A stretch of DNA of 64,000 nt from Ralstonia pickettii (GTDB lineage: Bacteria > Pseudomonadota > Gammaproteobacteria > Burkholderiales > Burkholderiaceae), in NCBI RefSeq assembly GCF_000607165.1, contig NZ_JFZG01000006.1, forward strand, positions 682,001 through 746,000. The letters are read 5' to 3'. Of this stretch, positions 18,275 through 25,884 are shown piece after piece. Positions within the stretch are counted from its first letter, which is position 1. Each line of letters begins with the position of its first letter. Made by a program: the position numbers and the translations under genes. A model generated the notes under the pieces. The model ran no database searches. It had not been told where the DNA came from and saw nothing but the letters and a program-made list of their open reading frames with translations.

Positions 18275-18945
18275 TGCCGATGCAAACGACGATGCTGTCT
18301 TCTTCTCTTCGCTTGGCCGGCGCCGCTGCCGTGGCGTTGCTGATTGGCGCGTGCGCTTCGCCCGAGCCGACGTTGCATACGCTGTCGGTGCGCCCCGAAA
18401 CAACAGATACCGGCCGTTTCCAGCGCGCCTTCCGCCTCTCGGGCGTGCGGGTGCCCGATCGGCTGGACAAGCCACAGATCGTGCTGCGTACGTCCGATAG
18501 CGAAGTGGTGGCGCTTGAGCAGCAACGCTGGGCCGCGCCGTTTGGTTCGGAACTGCGCGATGCGCTGTCTGCGAATCTGGCGACAACGCTGTCTGCGGTG
18601 GACGTCGGGAGTGCGGCTGCGCCGGCGGGCGTGCCGCTCTACCGCATCGGCGCCGAAATGCGCAGCTATGACGCGCGGCCCGGACAGGGCGTGACGGCAC
18701 TGGTGACGTGGCGCGTATCGCGCGATGCGGCCACCCCGGGCACAAGCCCCGCCGCCCTCACCTGCCAGACGACGCTTGCGCTGCCCGTGAATGGGCAACC
18801 TGCAGGTGCGGATGCGAATGCGAATGCGGGCGTAGATGCGGTGGTGTCATCCACGCAACGCCTCGTGCAGCAGTGGTCGCAACAGATTGCGCAGAGCGTG
18901 CAGGGTCTGGAATCGTCTTCCGCTGCGCCGGCGTGGTGCCGGTAG
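18271..18945 (+). CDS. pqiC: PqiC-like outer-membrane lipoprotein (ABC-type transport auxiliary family)
   Basis: A 224-residue lipoprotein completing the Pqi system. The lipobox LIGAC ends at Cys28, and residue 29 is Ala, not Asp, which favours sorting to the outer membrane. The mature part matches the PqiC/YmbA family, with LSVRPETTDTGRFQRAFRL and VRVPDRLDKPQIVLR. Its family partner docks at the outer-membrane end of the PqiB tunnel. The start overlaps the pqiB stop (ATGATG). It converges on the MocR gene 9 bases away. Confidence 0.9.
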   Translation: MMPMQTTMLSSSLRLAGAAAVALLIGACASPEPTLHTLSVRPETTDTGRFQRAFRLSGVRVPDRLDKPQIVLRTSDSEVVALEQQRWAAPFGSELRDALSANLATTLSAVDVGSAAAPAGVPLYRIGAEMRSYDARPGQGVTALVTWRVSRDAATPGTSPAALTCQTTLALPVNGQPAGADANANAGVDAVVSSTQRLVQQWSQQIAQSVQGLESSSAAPAWCR

Positions 18946-18954
18946 GTTGATCGG

Positions 18955-20418
18955 TCAGCGCTCGGCCAGTTCCTGCGTGAGCCGGCCGAGTGTGGCGAGC
19001 GCAGCTTCGAGGTTGGCCGAAGGCGGCAGGCCGAAGCAGATGCGGAAATAATGATCGAAGCGGTTCAGGTTCGAGAACATCGTCCCCGGCGCAATGCGGA
19101 TGCCCTGCGCCAGCGCCGCATCAAACAGTGCCACCGACGACACGTTGGCAGGCAACTCCACCCACATCGCCAACCCGCCTGACGGCACCGACAACCGCGT
19201 GCCGGCGGGAAAGCATCCCGCAATCGACTCGGCCATGCGCTCGCGCTGTTCACGCAAGGTCTGGCGCAGCGTGCGCAGGTGACGGTCGTACGCACCCGAA
19301 GCGATAAAGCGCCCCGCCAGCACCTGCGACCACGAATCGTTTGGCCGCGACTGCGCAAACTTCAGCATCTGCACGCGCCCCTGCCAGCGGCCGGCAGCCA
19401 TCCAGCCCAGGCGCAGGCCGGGCGCCAGCACCTTGCTCAAGGACGCGCAATAGATGACGTTGCCCGTGCGGTCCCACGCCTTGAGCGCCTTGAGTGGCGT
19501 GGGGCTATCGCCCAGCGCGCTGTAGGTATCGTCTTCAATGAGCGCGATGCGGTTGGCATCGCAAAAGGCGGCCATCCGGCGCTTGGCCGCGTCCGGCATG
19601 ATGCTGCCGAGCGGGTTCTGCAGGTTGGGCACCACCACCACGGCGCGGATGTTGCCGTAGGCCTGCACCGCCATCTCCAGCGCTTCGAGCGACATGCCGG
19701 TGCGTGGGCTGGTAGGAATTTCCACCGCGCGCATGCCCAGGCTTTCCAACACCTGCAGCAGCCCGTAATAGGTCGGTGATTCCACGGCCACGGTATCGCC
19801 CGGCTGCGCCACCGCGCGCAATGCCAGGTTCACCGCTTCGATACAGCCGTGGGTGACGATCACGTCGTCCGGCGCGATCTGCACGCCCATGTCGAGCGCA
19901 CGGCGCGCCACGGCAGTCTGCAATTCGGGATGGCCGTTCGGGATGACAGCCTGCGTCAGCAGCAACGGATACCGCCGCAGCACCTGCGACGCAATCCGGT
20001 TGAGCGCCGCCGCCGGGTACAACGCGGCCGCCCCACTCGCCCCTGACAGATCGACATGCACGCTGGCCTGCTGCCCGCGCGCCACGATGGCGGACACGCG
20101 CGCATGCACGCCCACGTAAGCGGCCGGGTCGGGCGTCGAGACTTCAGGCTCCTTGACCGGTGCCAGCATAGCCCGGCGCGGCTGGCGCACGAAGTAGCCC
20201 GAGCGCTCACGCGCTTCGAGCCAGCCTTCCGTCTCCAGATGCCGGCACACCTGCAGCGCGGTCGACAGACTCACAGCGTGCGTGCGCATCAGCATGCGCA
20301 CCGACGGCATGCGCTCGCCCGGCGCCAGCACTCCGCTGCGGATCGCACCAAGGTAATGATCGGCAAGCGTCCGGTACAGCGGCTGCGCGGGCGGGGGAGT
20401 CAACTCGGTGACGGACAT
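18955..20418 (-). CDS. MocR-type regulator (GntR wHTH fused to PLP-dependent aminotransferase domain)
   Basis: A 487-residue MocR protein. Residues 1-75 form a GntR winged helix (LYRTLADHYLGAIRSGVLAPG, then TALQVCRHLETEGWLEARERSGYFV). The rest is a fold-type I aminotransferase-like domain with the PLP lysine in SLSKVLAPGLRLGW (about Lys329) and the cofactor-ring contacts in IEDDTYSALGD. Such proteins sense PLP-linked amines or amino acids and rarely catalyse transamination. The ATG at 20418 is used, since the longer frame starts at TTG. It is divergent from a small gene at 20641, and the gap holds direct repeats of the kind MocR proteins bind. Confidence 0.9.
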   Translation of the reverse strand: MSVTELTPPPAQPLYRTLADHYLGAIRSGVLAPGERMPSVRMLMRTHAVSLSTALQVCRHLETEGWLEARERSGYFVRQPRRAMLAPVKEPEVSTPDPAAYVGVHARVSAIVARGQQASVHVDLSGASGAAALYPAAALNRIASQVLRRYPLLLTQAVIPNGHPELQTAVARRALDMGVQIAPDDVIVTHGCIEAVNLALRAVAQPGDTVAVESPTYYGLLQVLESLGMRAVEIPTSPRTGMSLEALEMAVQAYGNIRAVVVVPNLQNPLGSIMPDAAKRRMAAFCDANRIALIEDDTYSALGDSPTPLKALKAWDRTGNVIYCASLSKVLAPGLRLGWMAAGRWQGRVQMLKFAQSRPNDSWSQVLAGRFIASGAYDRHLRTLRQTLREQRERMAESIAGCFPAGTRLSVPSGGLAMWVELPANVSSVALFDAALAQGIRIAPGTMFSNLNRFDHYFRICFGLPPSANLEAALATLGRLTQELAER

Positions 20419-20497
20419 GGCGGCGAAGGGCGGCGGCGAGCGGACGGCGACAGGCGGCAAGGAGAGGAGTCCGGCACATCATGCCGGCACGACCGCC

Positions 20498-20540
20498 ACC
20501 GCAACAGATACAGACGACGTCAAACTGTACCGCAACAGAT
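20498..20540. promoter_or_regulatory. 12-bp direct repeats in the MocR intergenic region, probable operator
   Basis: ACCGCAACAGAT occurs exactly at 20498-20509 and 20529-20540, 31 bases apart (about three helical turns). A third, inverted GGCAACAG core follows near 20557. Characterised MocR proteins such as GabR and PdxR bind spaced direct repeats between themselves and a divergent target. The 222-base gap fits that layout. Confidence 0.6.
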
Positions 20541-20640
20541 TGTCGCAGGGGCGCGGCTGTTGCCCCGCACATTGCCGGTTTCTGTGTCTGTTGAGAGAGA
20601 AGCCGCGTGCCTACGCTGGAGCCATGTTCAGGAGATCGAC

Positions 20641-20982
20641 ATGACTGCAACGACACCCGCATCCGAACCCGAATGGCTGGCGCTCTGCCCCGGACAAGCC
20701 GGGCTGCACTGGCTGCCCGCTGGAACGACGCTCGTGGCATTGGAAGGCAGCTTGCGCCTGGCACCACCATCGCGTTGGATTACGGCAGCGCAATACACGC
20801 TTGGCGCCGGACACGCGCATGTTGTGGAAACCTCCGGGTGGTGGCACCTGCATGCCGACAGGCGCAGCGGCGCGCACGTGCACATCGTGGCTGCTGTCAC
20901 TGGCACACGACGCCCGGCGTGGCCAGCGATATGGCGTTGGTTGGCACACGTCATTCAGCCGCGCCAGACTTCGCGCGGCTGA
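20641..20982 (+). CDS. small DUF2917-like protein, function unknown
   Basis: A 113-residue protein with no signal peptide or membrane helix. It contains LHWLPAGTTLVALEGSLRL and an aromatic VVETSGWWHLHAD segment, a short beta-rich, cupin-like pattern similar to DUF2917 proteins; the assignment is tentative. It is divergent from the MocR gene and is its likeliest target, which suggests a link to amine, amino-acid or vitamin B6 metabolism. The ATG at 20641 follows AGGAGATCGAC, a good ribosome-binding site. Confidence 0.6.
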   Translation: MTATTPASEPEWLALCPGQAGLHWLPAGTTLVALEGSLRLAPPSRWITAAQYTLGAGHAHVVETSGWWHLHADRRSGAHVHIVAAVTGTRRPAWPAIWRWLAHVIQPRQTSRG

Positions 20983-21000
20983 AGTGAAGAGGTGTCCCTG

Positions 21001-21189
21001 TCAGCGCCCCTCGCTAGGCGCGCGGGGACGCTTCCCGTCGTCCGAATGGATCGACGCGTTCTCGAAGTCGCCAGGGTCTTCCTCGCCCACGCCGCTTTCA
21101 CCTGGGATGGCCGGCGCGATGGGCTTGGCGGTGTCACCCGAAGGCGCCTTGGCTTTGTCTTCGCCACGAGGCTTCTTGGTGGCGTTCAT
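21001..21189 (-). CDS. small hydrophilic protein, function unknown
   Basis: A 62-residue, highly charged protein starting MNATKKPRGEDKAKAPSG and ending in DDGKRPRAPSEGR. It lacks Cys, Trp and Tyr and is rich in Pro, Asp, Glu and Lys, so it is probably disordered. Its ATG overlaps the stop of the upstream 101-residue gene by four bases (ATGA), which supports real, coupled translation despite the small size. No family is recognised. Confidence 0.6.
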   Translation of the reverse strand: MNATKKPRGEDKAKAPSGDTAKPIAPAIPGESGVGEEDPGDFENASIHSDDGKRPRAPSEGR

Positions 21190-21491
21190 GGCTGCTTCCG
21201 ACTGTTCTGATGCTGCCCCAGACGCTGCTGGTTCTGCGGCAATTGCCCTTCCTGTGCGGCGGCACGGCCATCCTCGGCGGGCACCGGCATCGGGCGTTTC
21301 GCCGAGTGGTCCGTGCCGTGCTGCATGGAAGTGCGCTCGGCGCGGTCGGCTTCAGCGCGGTCCTTGGCGGCACCCCGTCCTTGCTGGGCTTGATCGCTGC
21401 GCTCACCCTTCTTGCCCTCGCGCTTTCGTTCCCCCGCGTTTTCCGCCGCGTGGGCAGCCGGCTTGTGCGGTTGCTGTGCGTGTTGCCTCAT
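21186..21491 (-). CDS. small basic hydrophilin-like protein, function unknown
   Basis: A 101-residue protein rich in Gln, Ala, Arg, Glu and Gly (about 9 percent Gly). It contains no Cys, Phe, Tyr, Trp or Ile and only two Leu, a composition like hydrophilins and other disordered stress proteins. The start is well supported: ATG 21491 follows AGGAGG at ideal spacing. It is the first gene of a two-gene unit with the 62-residue gene and is divergent from a very acidic protein gene at 21666. The function is unknown; a desiccation or osmotic role is a guess from composition. Confidence 0.65.
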   Translation of the reverse strand: MRQHAQQPHKPAAHAAENAGERKREGKKGERSDQAQQGRGAAKDRAEADRAERTSMQHGTDHSAKRPMPVPAEDGRAAAQEGQLPQNQQRLGQHQNSRKQP

Positions 21492-21665
21492 CGTCAGCCT
21501 CCTGGTTCGGTTTACGGACGACTCGCCCGTACCCAACTGCGTCGCAACCAGCGTGCCGCCGCAACAGTGCGCTGAAATACGCGTGCGGCGCGCCGCGCCC
21601 AGGTATCCGCCTTGCTGCACGTGCAGTGTCGCGCGTTGGCGCACAAGCACGCATGGAGAAACCAC

Positions 21666-22253
21666 ATGGCAACCAGCAACCTGTATCGCACCGGCGAAGC
21701 CCCTGCACAGACCGGCAAGGGCCACGGAACCGACGCACTCGGCCCCTCCGACAGTTCGGACTCGGGCAGCGACGTGGTGGGCGGCCCGGGCTTGGGCAGC
21801 GACGTTGAAGATCGCTTTGACGACGATCCCGCCGTGCACCCGCGCGGCAACGCAGCCAACCGCACCGCGGGCGCAGACCTGGGAGATGTCAACCTCGACA
21901 GCGACACAGATTCCACCGGCACCGGCGAGCGTCGCGCGGCAGGGCACGAACCCGTCATACGCGAAGGCGGCGACCTGATGCCCGACGCCATACACGACAT
22001 AAACCATCCCGAAGTCGACACACCCATCGACGACGAGAACTTTGAACACGCCACGGGCCTCGCCGGTGAAAACGACGACGCCGATGCTCCGGATGCGGTC
22101 GACCTGGATGAAGCGCCGATCGATCCGAAACCCGGCAGCCGCGATGTTCCGGTGCACTCACCCACCGGGGGCGGCACGGATTGGTCCGACAACATGCGCC
22201 GCAGCCGCCCGACGTACAAGGGCAAGCGCGTGCCGGGCCAGCATCGCGGCTAA
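21666..22253 (+). CDS. acidic, hydrophilic conserved protein, function unknown
   Basis: A 195-residue protein starting MATSNLYRTGEAPAQTGKGH and dominated by Asp, Glu, Gly, Pro and Ser (for example GSDVEDRFDDDPAVHPRG and ENDDADAPDAVDLDEAP), with a short basic tail ending KGKRVPGQHRG. It has no signal peptide, helix or cysteine and is probably disordered. The ATG at 21666 follows GGAGA. Similar proteins seem to occur across Burkholderiales, but I know of no function. It is divergent from the basic hydrophilin-like pair, and a 10-base hairpin follows the stop. Confidence 0.7.
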   Translation: MATSNLYRTGEAPAQTGKGHGTDALGPSDSSDSGSDVVGGPGLGSDVEDRFDDDPAVHPRGNAANRTAGADLGDVNLDSDTDSTGTGERRAAGHEPVIREGGDLMPDAIHDINHPEVDTPIDDENFEHATGLAGENDDADAPDAVDLDEAPIDPKPGSRDVPVHSPTGGGTDWSDNMRRSRPTYKGKRVPGQHRG

Positions 22254-22270
22254 GCCGCAGCGGATGAACG

Positions 22271-22300
22271 CGGACCGCGCCTGCAAGCCAGCGCGGTCCG
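22271..22300 (+). terminator. terminator-like hairpin after the acidic protein gene
   Basis: A perfect 10-base stem, CGGACCGCGC at 22271-22280 and its complement at 22291-22300, with a 10-base loop, 18 bases after the stop. There is no T-tract, so termination may be weak or factor-dependent. Confidence 0.5.
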
Positions 22301-22388
22301 GTCTAGACTGGCGGATCGCCCCCGCAGCCCATGCGAGTTGCGCTGGCCCGCCCCGCTCACCTTGAGCGAACTTCACGCCCCCTACCCA

Positions 22389-23021
22389 ATGACCCGACTA
22401 CGTTTCTCAGCTCGTACCGCCGCGGTTGTCACCGTCGTGACAGCACTCTTCCCGCTGGCAGCATCCGCGCAAAGCACCGCTGCGCCAACGCGCGTGCGCG
22501 CCACCATCAATGCCGTCCACAGCACCGCTGTCGACGTAACCGACGCCTCCGGCAACAAGGCGACTGTGACGCTGCCGGTGGACCTCAGCGTCACCCAGGT
22601 CGCGCCGATCGAACCGTCGGCCATTCGCGCCGGCAGCTATATCGGCACGGCAGCGGTCAAGGAGCCGGACGGCACGTTGCGTGCACTCGAAGTCCACGTG
22701 TTTCCGGAGGCGATGCGTGGCACCGGGGACGGCCATCGCCCCTACGACATGGGCCCGAACAGCAGCATGACCAACGGCACGGTCGAGCAGGCAGGCGCCG
22801 TCACCGGGGCTCAGGGCCGCACGCTGTCGGTCAAATACAAGGACGGGGAGCAGCGCATCGTGGTGCCGCCGCAAGTACCGATCGTCACCTTCGAGCCAGG
22901 TCGGCGCGATGACCTGAAAGCCGGCGCGCACGTTGTCATGTTCGTGCGCGCCGATGCGCAAGGCACGCTGGTAGCGCAGCGCGTGCTGGTCGGCAAGGAC
23001 GGGATGGTCCCACCGATGTGA
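22389..23021 (+). CDS. secreted/periplasmic protein with repeated beta modules (DUF5666-like)
   Basis: A 210-residue exported protein. The signal peptide covers about residues 1-29, with cleavage after AASAQ. The mature part seems to hold two related beta modules: one around RVRATINAVHSTAVDVTDA, the other around GAVTGAQGRTLSVKYKDGE. Both end in similar segments (LRALEVHVFP and LVAQRVLVGKD), a pattern seen in DUF5666-type proteins. No enzymatic residues are evident. It is monocistronic and converges on the TonB receptor gene across a hairpin terminator. The ATG at 22389 is used because it leads straight into the signal peptide. Confidence 0.65.
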   Translation: MTRLRFSARTAAVVTVVTALFPLAASAQSTAAPTRVRATINAVHSTAVDVTDASGNKATVTLPVDLSVTQVAPIEPSAIRAGSYIGTAAVKEPDGTLRALEVHVFPEAMRGTGDGHRPYDMGPNSSMTNGTVEQAGAVTGAQGRTLSVKYKDGEQRIVVPPQVPIVTFEPGRRDDLKAGAHVVMFVRADAQGTLVAQRVLVGKDGMVPPM

Positions 23022-23040
23022 CGGCGATGTGATGGGAGAG

Positions 23041-23065
23041 CGGGCCAGCCTCATACGCTGGCCCG
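23041..23065. terminator. hairpin terminator between converging genes
   Basis: A 9-base perfect stem, CGGGCCAGC at 23041-23049 and its complement at 23057-23065, followed by ATTTGCTT. It lies between the periplasmic protein gene (ends 23021) and the TonB receptor gene (ends 23072). Confidence 0.7.
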
Positions 23066-23071
23066 ATTTGC

Positions 23072-25276
23072 TTAGAACGGCTTGCTGACCGACAAGAGGA
23101 ACGTACGGCGCGGTGCAAACTGCGGCGCCCCCACGCCAATGCCCGTACCGTCGCGCAGTTGATAGCTGCGGTCGAAGATATTCAGCACGGTCAGGCGCGT
23201 CTTGAACTTGCCCAGCGCCGGGAGGTTGAAGTCCCGCGCAGCGCCGACGTTCATCTGCCAGTAGGCCGGCAGGTGCTCGGTGTTGGCGAAGCCGTTGCGC
23301 AAACCTGTACCGAACAGCACATCGCTCGTATACGTCGTACCAGAATACCGATACGACACACCGGCCGACGCGGTCAGGCGCTGGTCGTGATCGAGGTTGA
23401 CCCAATGGTTGTTGATGTAGGCCAGCTCGTCGGCACCAAAGTTGAACTGGCCGGTCTCGATGCCCTTGCCCTGCGCGCGTGACACGGCCAGATTCAGGTA
23501 CGCCCCGAAGTTACCGTTGCGATAGTTCGCGCTGCCTTCCAGCCCGTAGATCCGGCCACGCTCGTAGTTGAACGCCGAATACAGCAGCGCATTGCCGAAC
23601 TGCCCTTCATCCTGCAGATGGCGCACGTCGCGGTAGTACGCATCCAGCCCCAGCGTCAGATGCGGCGTGAGCTGGTGCGAAACCCCCAGGTCAAAGTAGT
23701 TCGAACGCTCCGACTTGACGGCCGTGTTGGCGTCCGAAGGCAGCGCATTGGTCGTGCCGGCAAAGGCTTGCACCGAGGTGGTATCGAACTTCTCCGTGGG
23801 CGGCGGCGTGAAGTAGCGCGCGTAGCCGGCATGCACGCGCGTGCGCGGCGTCAGGTCATATGTCAGGCCCAGGCGCGGGCTCAGCTGCTGCTCGCTGACG
23901 ATGGTGTTGACGCGGTCGTAGCGCGCGCCGTAGTTGACGGTGAGCTTGTCGGTGGGCTTCCACTCGTCCTGCAGGTAGACGCCCATGGTCGTGCCGCTGC
24001 CGCTGTGGTTGTCGACGATGGTGAACGGCGTGGTGCTGGTCTGGGCGCCGGAGCTGTCGGCGGCAAACACGCTGGCGGTGTTGTCGGCCACGTAGCGCTC
24101 GCGCTGCACGAATACGCCGGCACGCAGCGTGTGCTTGTCGGTGAGCTTGTAGCTTGCGTCGCCCTGCACACCGTAAGCCTCGTTGCGGCGCGTGATGTCG
24201 GCAGCCACGCCGTTGTAGACCAGATCGCCAATCGGATCGGGCGTGTAGTCGATCCGACTTGCACGGCGGAACACAGACACCTGGTAGTCCAGCTTGGCCG
24301 ACACCTTCTGCTGATACGTCAGGATCTGGAAGTCGGTCTTCTCGCGTTGATTGGCGTTGAGCGCTTCAGAAGCGGGCGGCACTGCACCGTCGAGCGTGAA
24401 TTGCGGCGTCAGGCCGGGGCGCGTCGGAATCTGGAAACGGCCGTTCGACGTGCCGAACATGAAGCTCACGCGGCTATCGTTATCAAGCAGGTACGACAGC
24501 ATGCCGAACGACTTGTTCTGCGTGGTGTGATCGTGCGTGGCGTTGCGGTTGCCCGTGGGATTTTCGATGCCGAGGTTGTTCTCGGCAAACACGCCCGAGA
24601 GGTAATAGCTGAAGCGGTCTTTCGTGCCCTGGATCTGCGCGTTGACCTCGTGCGTGGCATTGCTGCCCAGCACGGTGCCGATCTCGCCGCCAAATGCCTT
24701 GGGCTCGCCGTCCTCGTCGGTGGATGCGCCCTTGGTGGTGATGTCGACGATGCCGGCAGTGCGGTAGCCGTACTGCGCCGGCAGCGCGCCGGTCAGCACA
24801 TTGATCTGGTTGGCGAAGCGCGTATCGAGCATCTGCCCGAAACCGCTGATCGGCTCGGGGACGATCACGCCATTGATGCGGTACTGCAGGTTCGAGTGGT
24901 CCCCGCGCACGTGCAATTGCCCATACGAATCCTGCACCACGCCCGGCGCCTGCAGCAGCACCTGGTTGAGCGGCGTGGCATCGCCCAGCGGCAGGCGGGC
25001 GATGTCATCGGTGTCGAACTTGTAAACAGAGCTGCCGGTGTCCGGCGACAGCGCATTGCGTGCAGCGTCCAAACGCTTGGCCGTGACGCGGGTTTCGCTG
25101 AGGTCGCGCACGTTGGCGGCAGCCGGCTTGGGCTGTGCTGCGGGCGCTGTCGTGGCAGGCGTGGCGGGTGTGGAGGCCGGCGTCGCGGCTTCCTGAGCCA
25201 GTGCGGAAACCGAGGCGATGGATGGCAAGACGGCGGCAAGCGCCATCACCAGCTTGCGGGGCTGGAACGGAATCAT
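23072..25276 (-). CDS. TonB-dependent outer-membrane receptor
   Basis: A 734-residue outer-membrane receptor using TonB energy to import a ligand. A signal peptide (cleavage near SALAQ, residue 27) is followed by a Pro/Ala/Thr spacer. The plug domain (about 60-200) has LNQVLLQAPGVVQDSYGQLHV and the NVLTGALPAQYG motif. The barrel follows and ends with the outer-membrane C-terminus FLLSVSKPF. The ligand cannot be read from sequence. The gene lies 86 bases downstream of a DUF2946-like gene preceded by a palindromic operator, a context that suggests metal or metal-chelate uptake. No siderophore synthesis genes, sigma factor or anti-sigma gene adjoin. Confidence 0.92.
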   Translation of the reverse strand: MIPFQPRKLVMALAAVLPSIASVSALAQEAATPASTPATPATTAPAAQPKPAAANVRDLSETRVTAKRLDAARNALSPDTGSSVYKFDTDDIARLPLGDATPLNQVLLQAPGVVQDSYGQLHVRGDHSNLQYRINGVIVPEPISGFGQMLDTRFANQINVLTGALPAQYGYRTAGIVDITTKGASTDEDGEPKAFGGEIGTVLGSNATHEVNAQIQGTKDRFSYYLSGVFAENNLGIENPTGNRNATHDHTTQNKSFGMLSYLLDNDSRVSFMFGTSNGRFQIPTRPGLTPQFTLDGAVPPASEALNANQREKTDFQILTYQQKVSAKLDYQVSVFRRASRIDYTPDPIGDLVYNGVAADITRRNEAYGVQGDASYKLTDKHTLRAGVFVQRERYVADNTASVFAADSSGAQTSTTPFTIVDNHSGSGTTMGVYLQDEWKPTDKLTVNYGARYDRVNTIVSEQQLSPRLGLTYDLTPRTRVHAGYARYFTPPPTEKFDTTSVQAFAGTTNALPSDANTAVKSERSNYFDLGVSHQLTPHLTLGLDAYYRDVRHLQDEGQFGNALLYSAFNYERGRIYGLEGSANYRNGNFGAYLNLAVSRAQGKGIETGQFNFGADELAYINNHWVNLDHDQRLTASAGVSYRYSGTTYTSDVLFGTGLRNGFANTEHLPAYWQMNVGAARDFNLPALGKFKTRLTVLNIFDRSYQLRDGTGIGVGAPQFAPRRTFLLSVSKPF

Positions 25277-25362
25277 GAAAGACCTTTGAATCGAGCGGAT
25301 GCGTTAAGCAGCGGCCCGCGCATGCGTCAACACAACGCGCGAGCCGATGGGCAAGGCAGGAA

Positions 25363-25779
25363 TCAAAGGCGGAATGGAGGATCGCGCGAGCAGACGGCCA
25401 CCGGAAAAACCGGCGCGCCCGCATGAAAGCCAATGCGCGGAAAATGCCAGCGCCGCGTATGCGCCAGGCGCAGCGCCACCAGCATCGGCAAGGCAGCCGC
25501 CAGCGCAGCATAGGCAGCGCACTGCAAGCACGCGGCGTGCTCCTGCGCGGGCTGGCTGCGCTGGGCGCCGGCCGGCTTGGCCGTGGCGGCGGCGTTGAAC
25601 TCGACCGCAGTCCCTTCGCTCAGTTCGCTCCAATGCGAGAGCGCATGCCGCAGCGCGCCCTGCTGACCAAACAGCAGGAACACGGTCAGCAGGCAAGCCA
25701 GCCAACGCAGATGGAGGAAGGAGGAACGGAAGGAACGCAAGGTCGGGCGCAGGTGCCGGCGCACGATGTCACTCGACAC
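25363..25779 (-). CDS. DUF2946-like small membrane protein
   Basis: A 138-residue protein with one N-terminal hydrophobic segment (LRWLACLLTVFLLFG) and a second near residues 90-110. The latter contains HAACLQCAAYAALAAALP, the Cys-x-x-Cys helix typical of DUF2946 proteins, often found beside metal-linked or TonB-dependent genes. The start codon is uncertain: GTG 25779 is chosen because GAGG lies 6 bases before it and an operator-like dyad and promoter lie just upstream. A longer frame beginning at TTG 25836 would overlap that promoter. It is the first gene of a probable operon with the TonB receptor. Confidence 0.7.
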   Translation of the reverse strand: MSSDIVRRHLRPTLRSFRSSFLHLRWLACLLTVFLLFGQQGALRHALSHWSELSEGTAVEFNAAATAKPAGAQRSQPAQEHAACLQCAAYAALAAALPMLVALRLAHTRRWHFPRIGFHAGAPVFPVAVCSRDPPFRL

Positions 25780-25792
25780 TGCGCGCCTCAAT

Positions 25793-25805
25793 GCAACTAA
25801 GTTGC
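25793..25805. promoter_or_regulatory. 13-bp perfect dyad, probable operator of the TonB receptor operon
   Basis: GCAACTAAGTTGC is perfectly symmetric around one central base. It lies just downstream of the predicted -10 (25808-25813) and 14 bases upstream of the likely GTG start of the DUF2946-like gene. A repressor bound there would block initiation. Metal-responsive control is inferred from gene content. Confidence 0.5.
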
Positions 25806-25807
25806 GA

Positions 25808-25836
25808 ATTCTGACACCAGCCGTCTGATTCAGCAA
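25808..25836 (-). promoter_or_regulatory. probable promoter of the DUF2946-TonB receptor operon
   Basis: Read on the minus strand, TTGCTG (25831-25836) and CAGAAT (25808-25813) are 17 bases apart. The placement fits the GTG start at 25779 and the dyad at 25793-25805. Confidence 0.4.
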
Positions 25837-25884
25837 TCCGACAGGTGGAGGGGCAGAACACCCGCCGAGCGTAGCGCCGCAGTA

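Noticed and set aside
25780-25836. TTG start that would lengthen the DUF2946-like protein
   Set aside because: The TTG overlaps the predicted -35 and the extension covers the dyad; GTG 25779 has GAGG at proper spacing.
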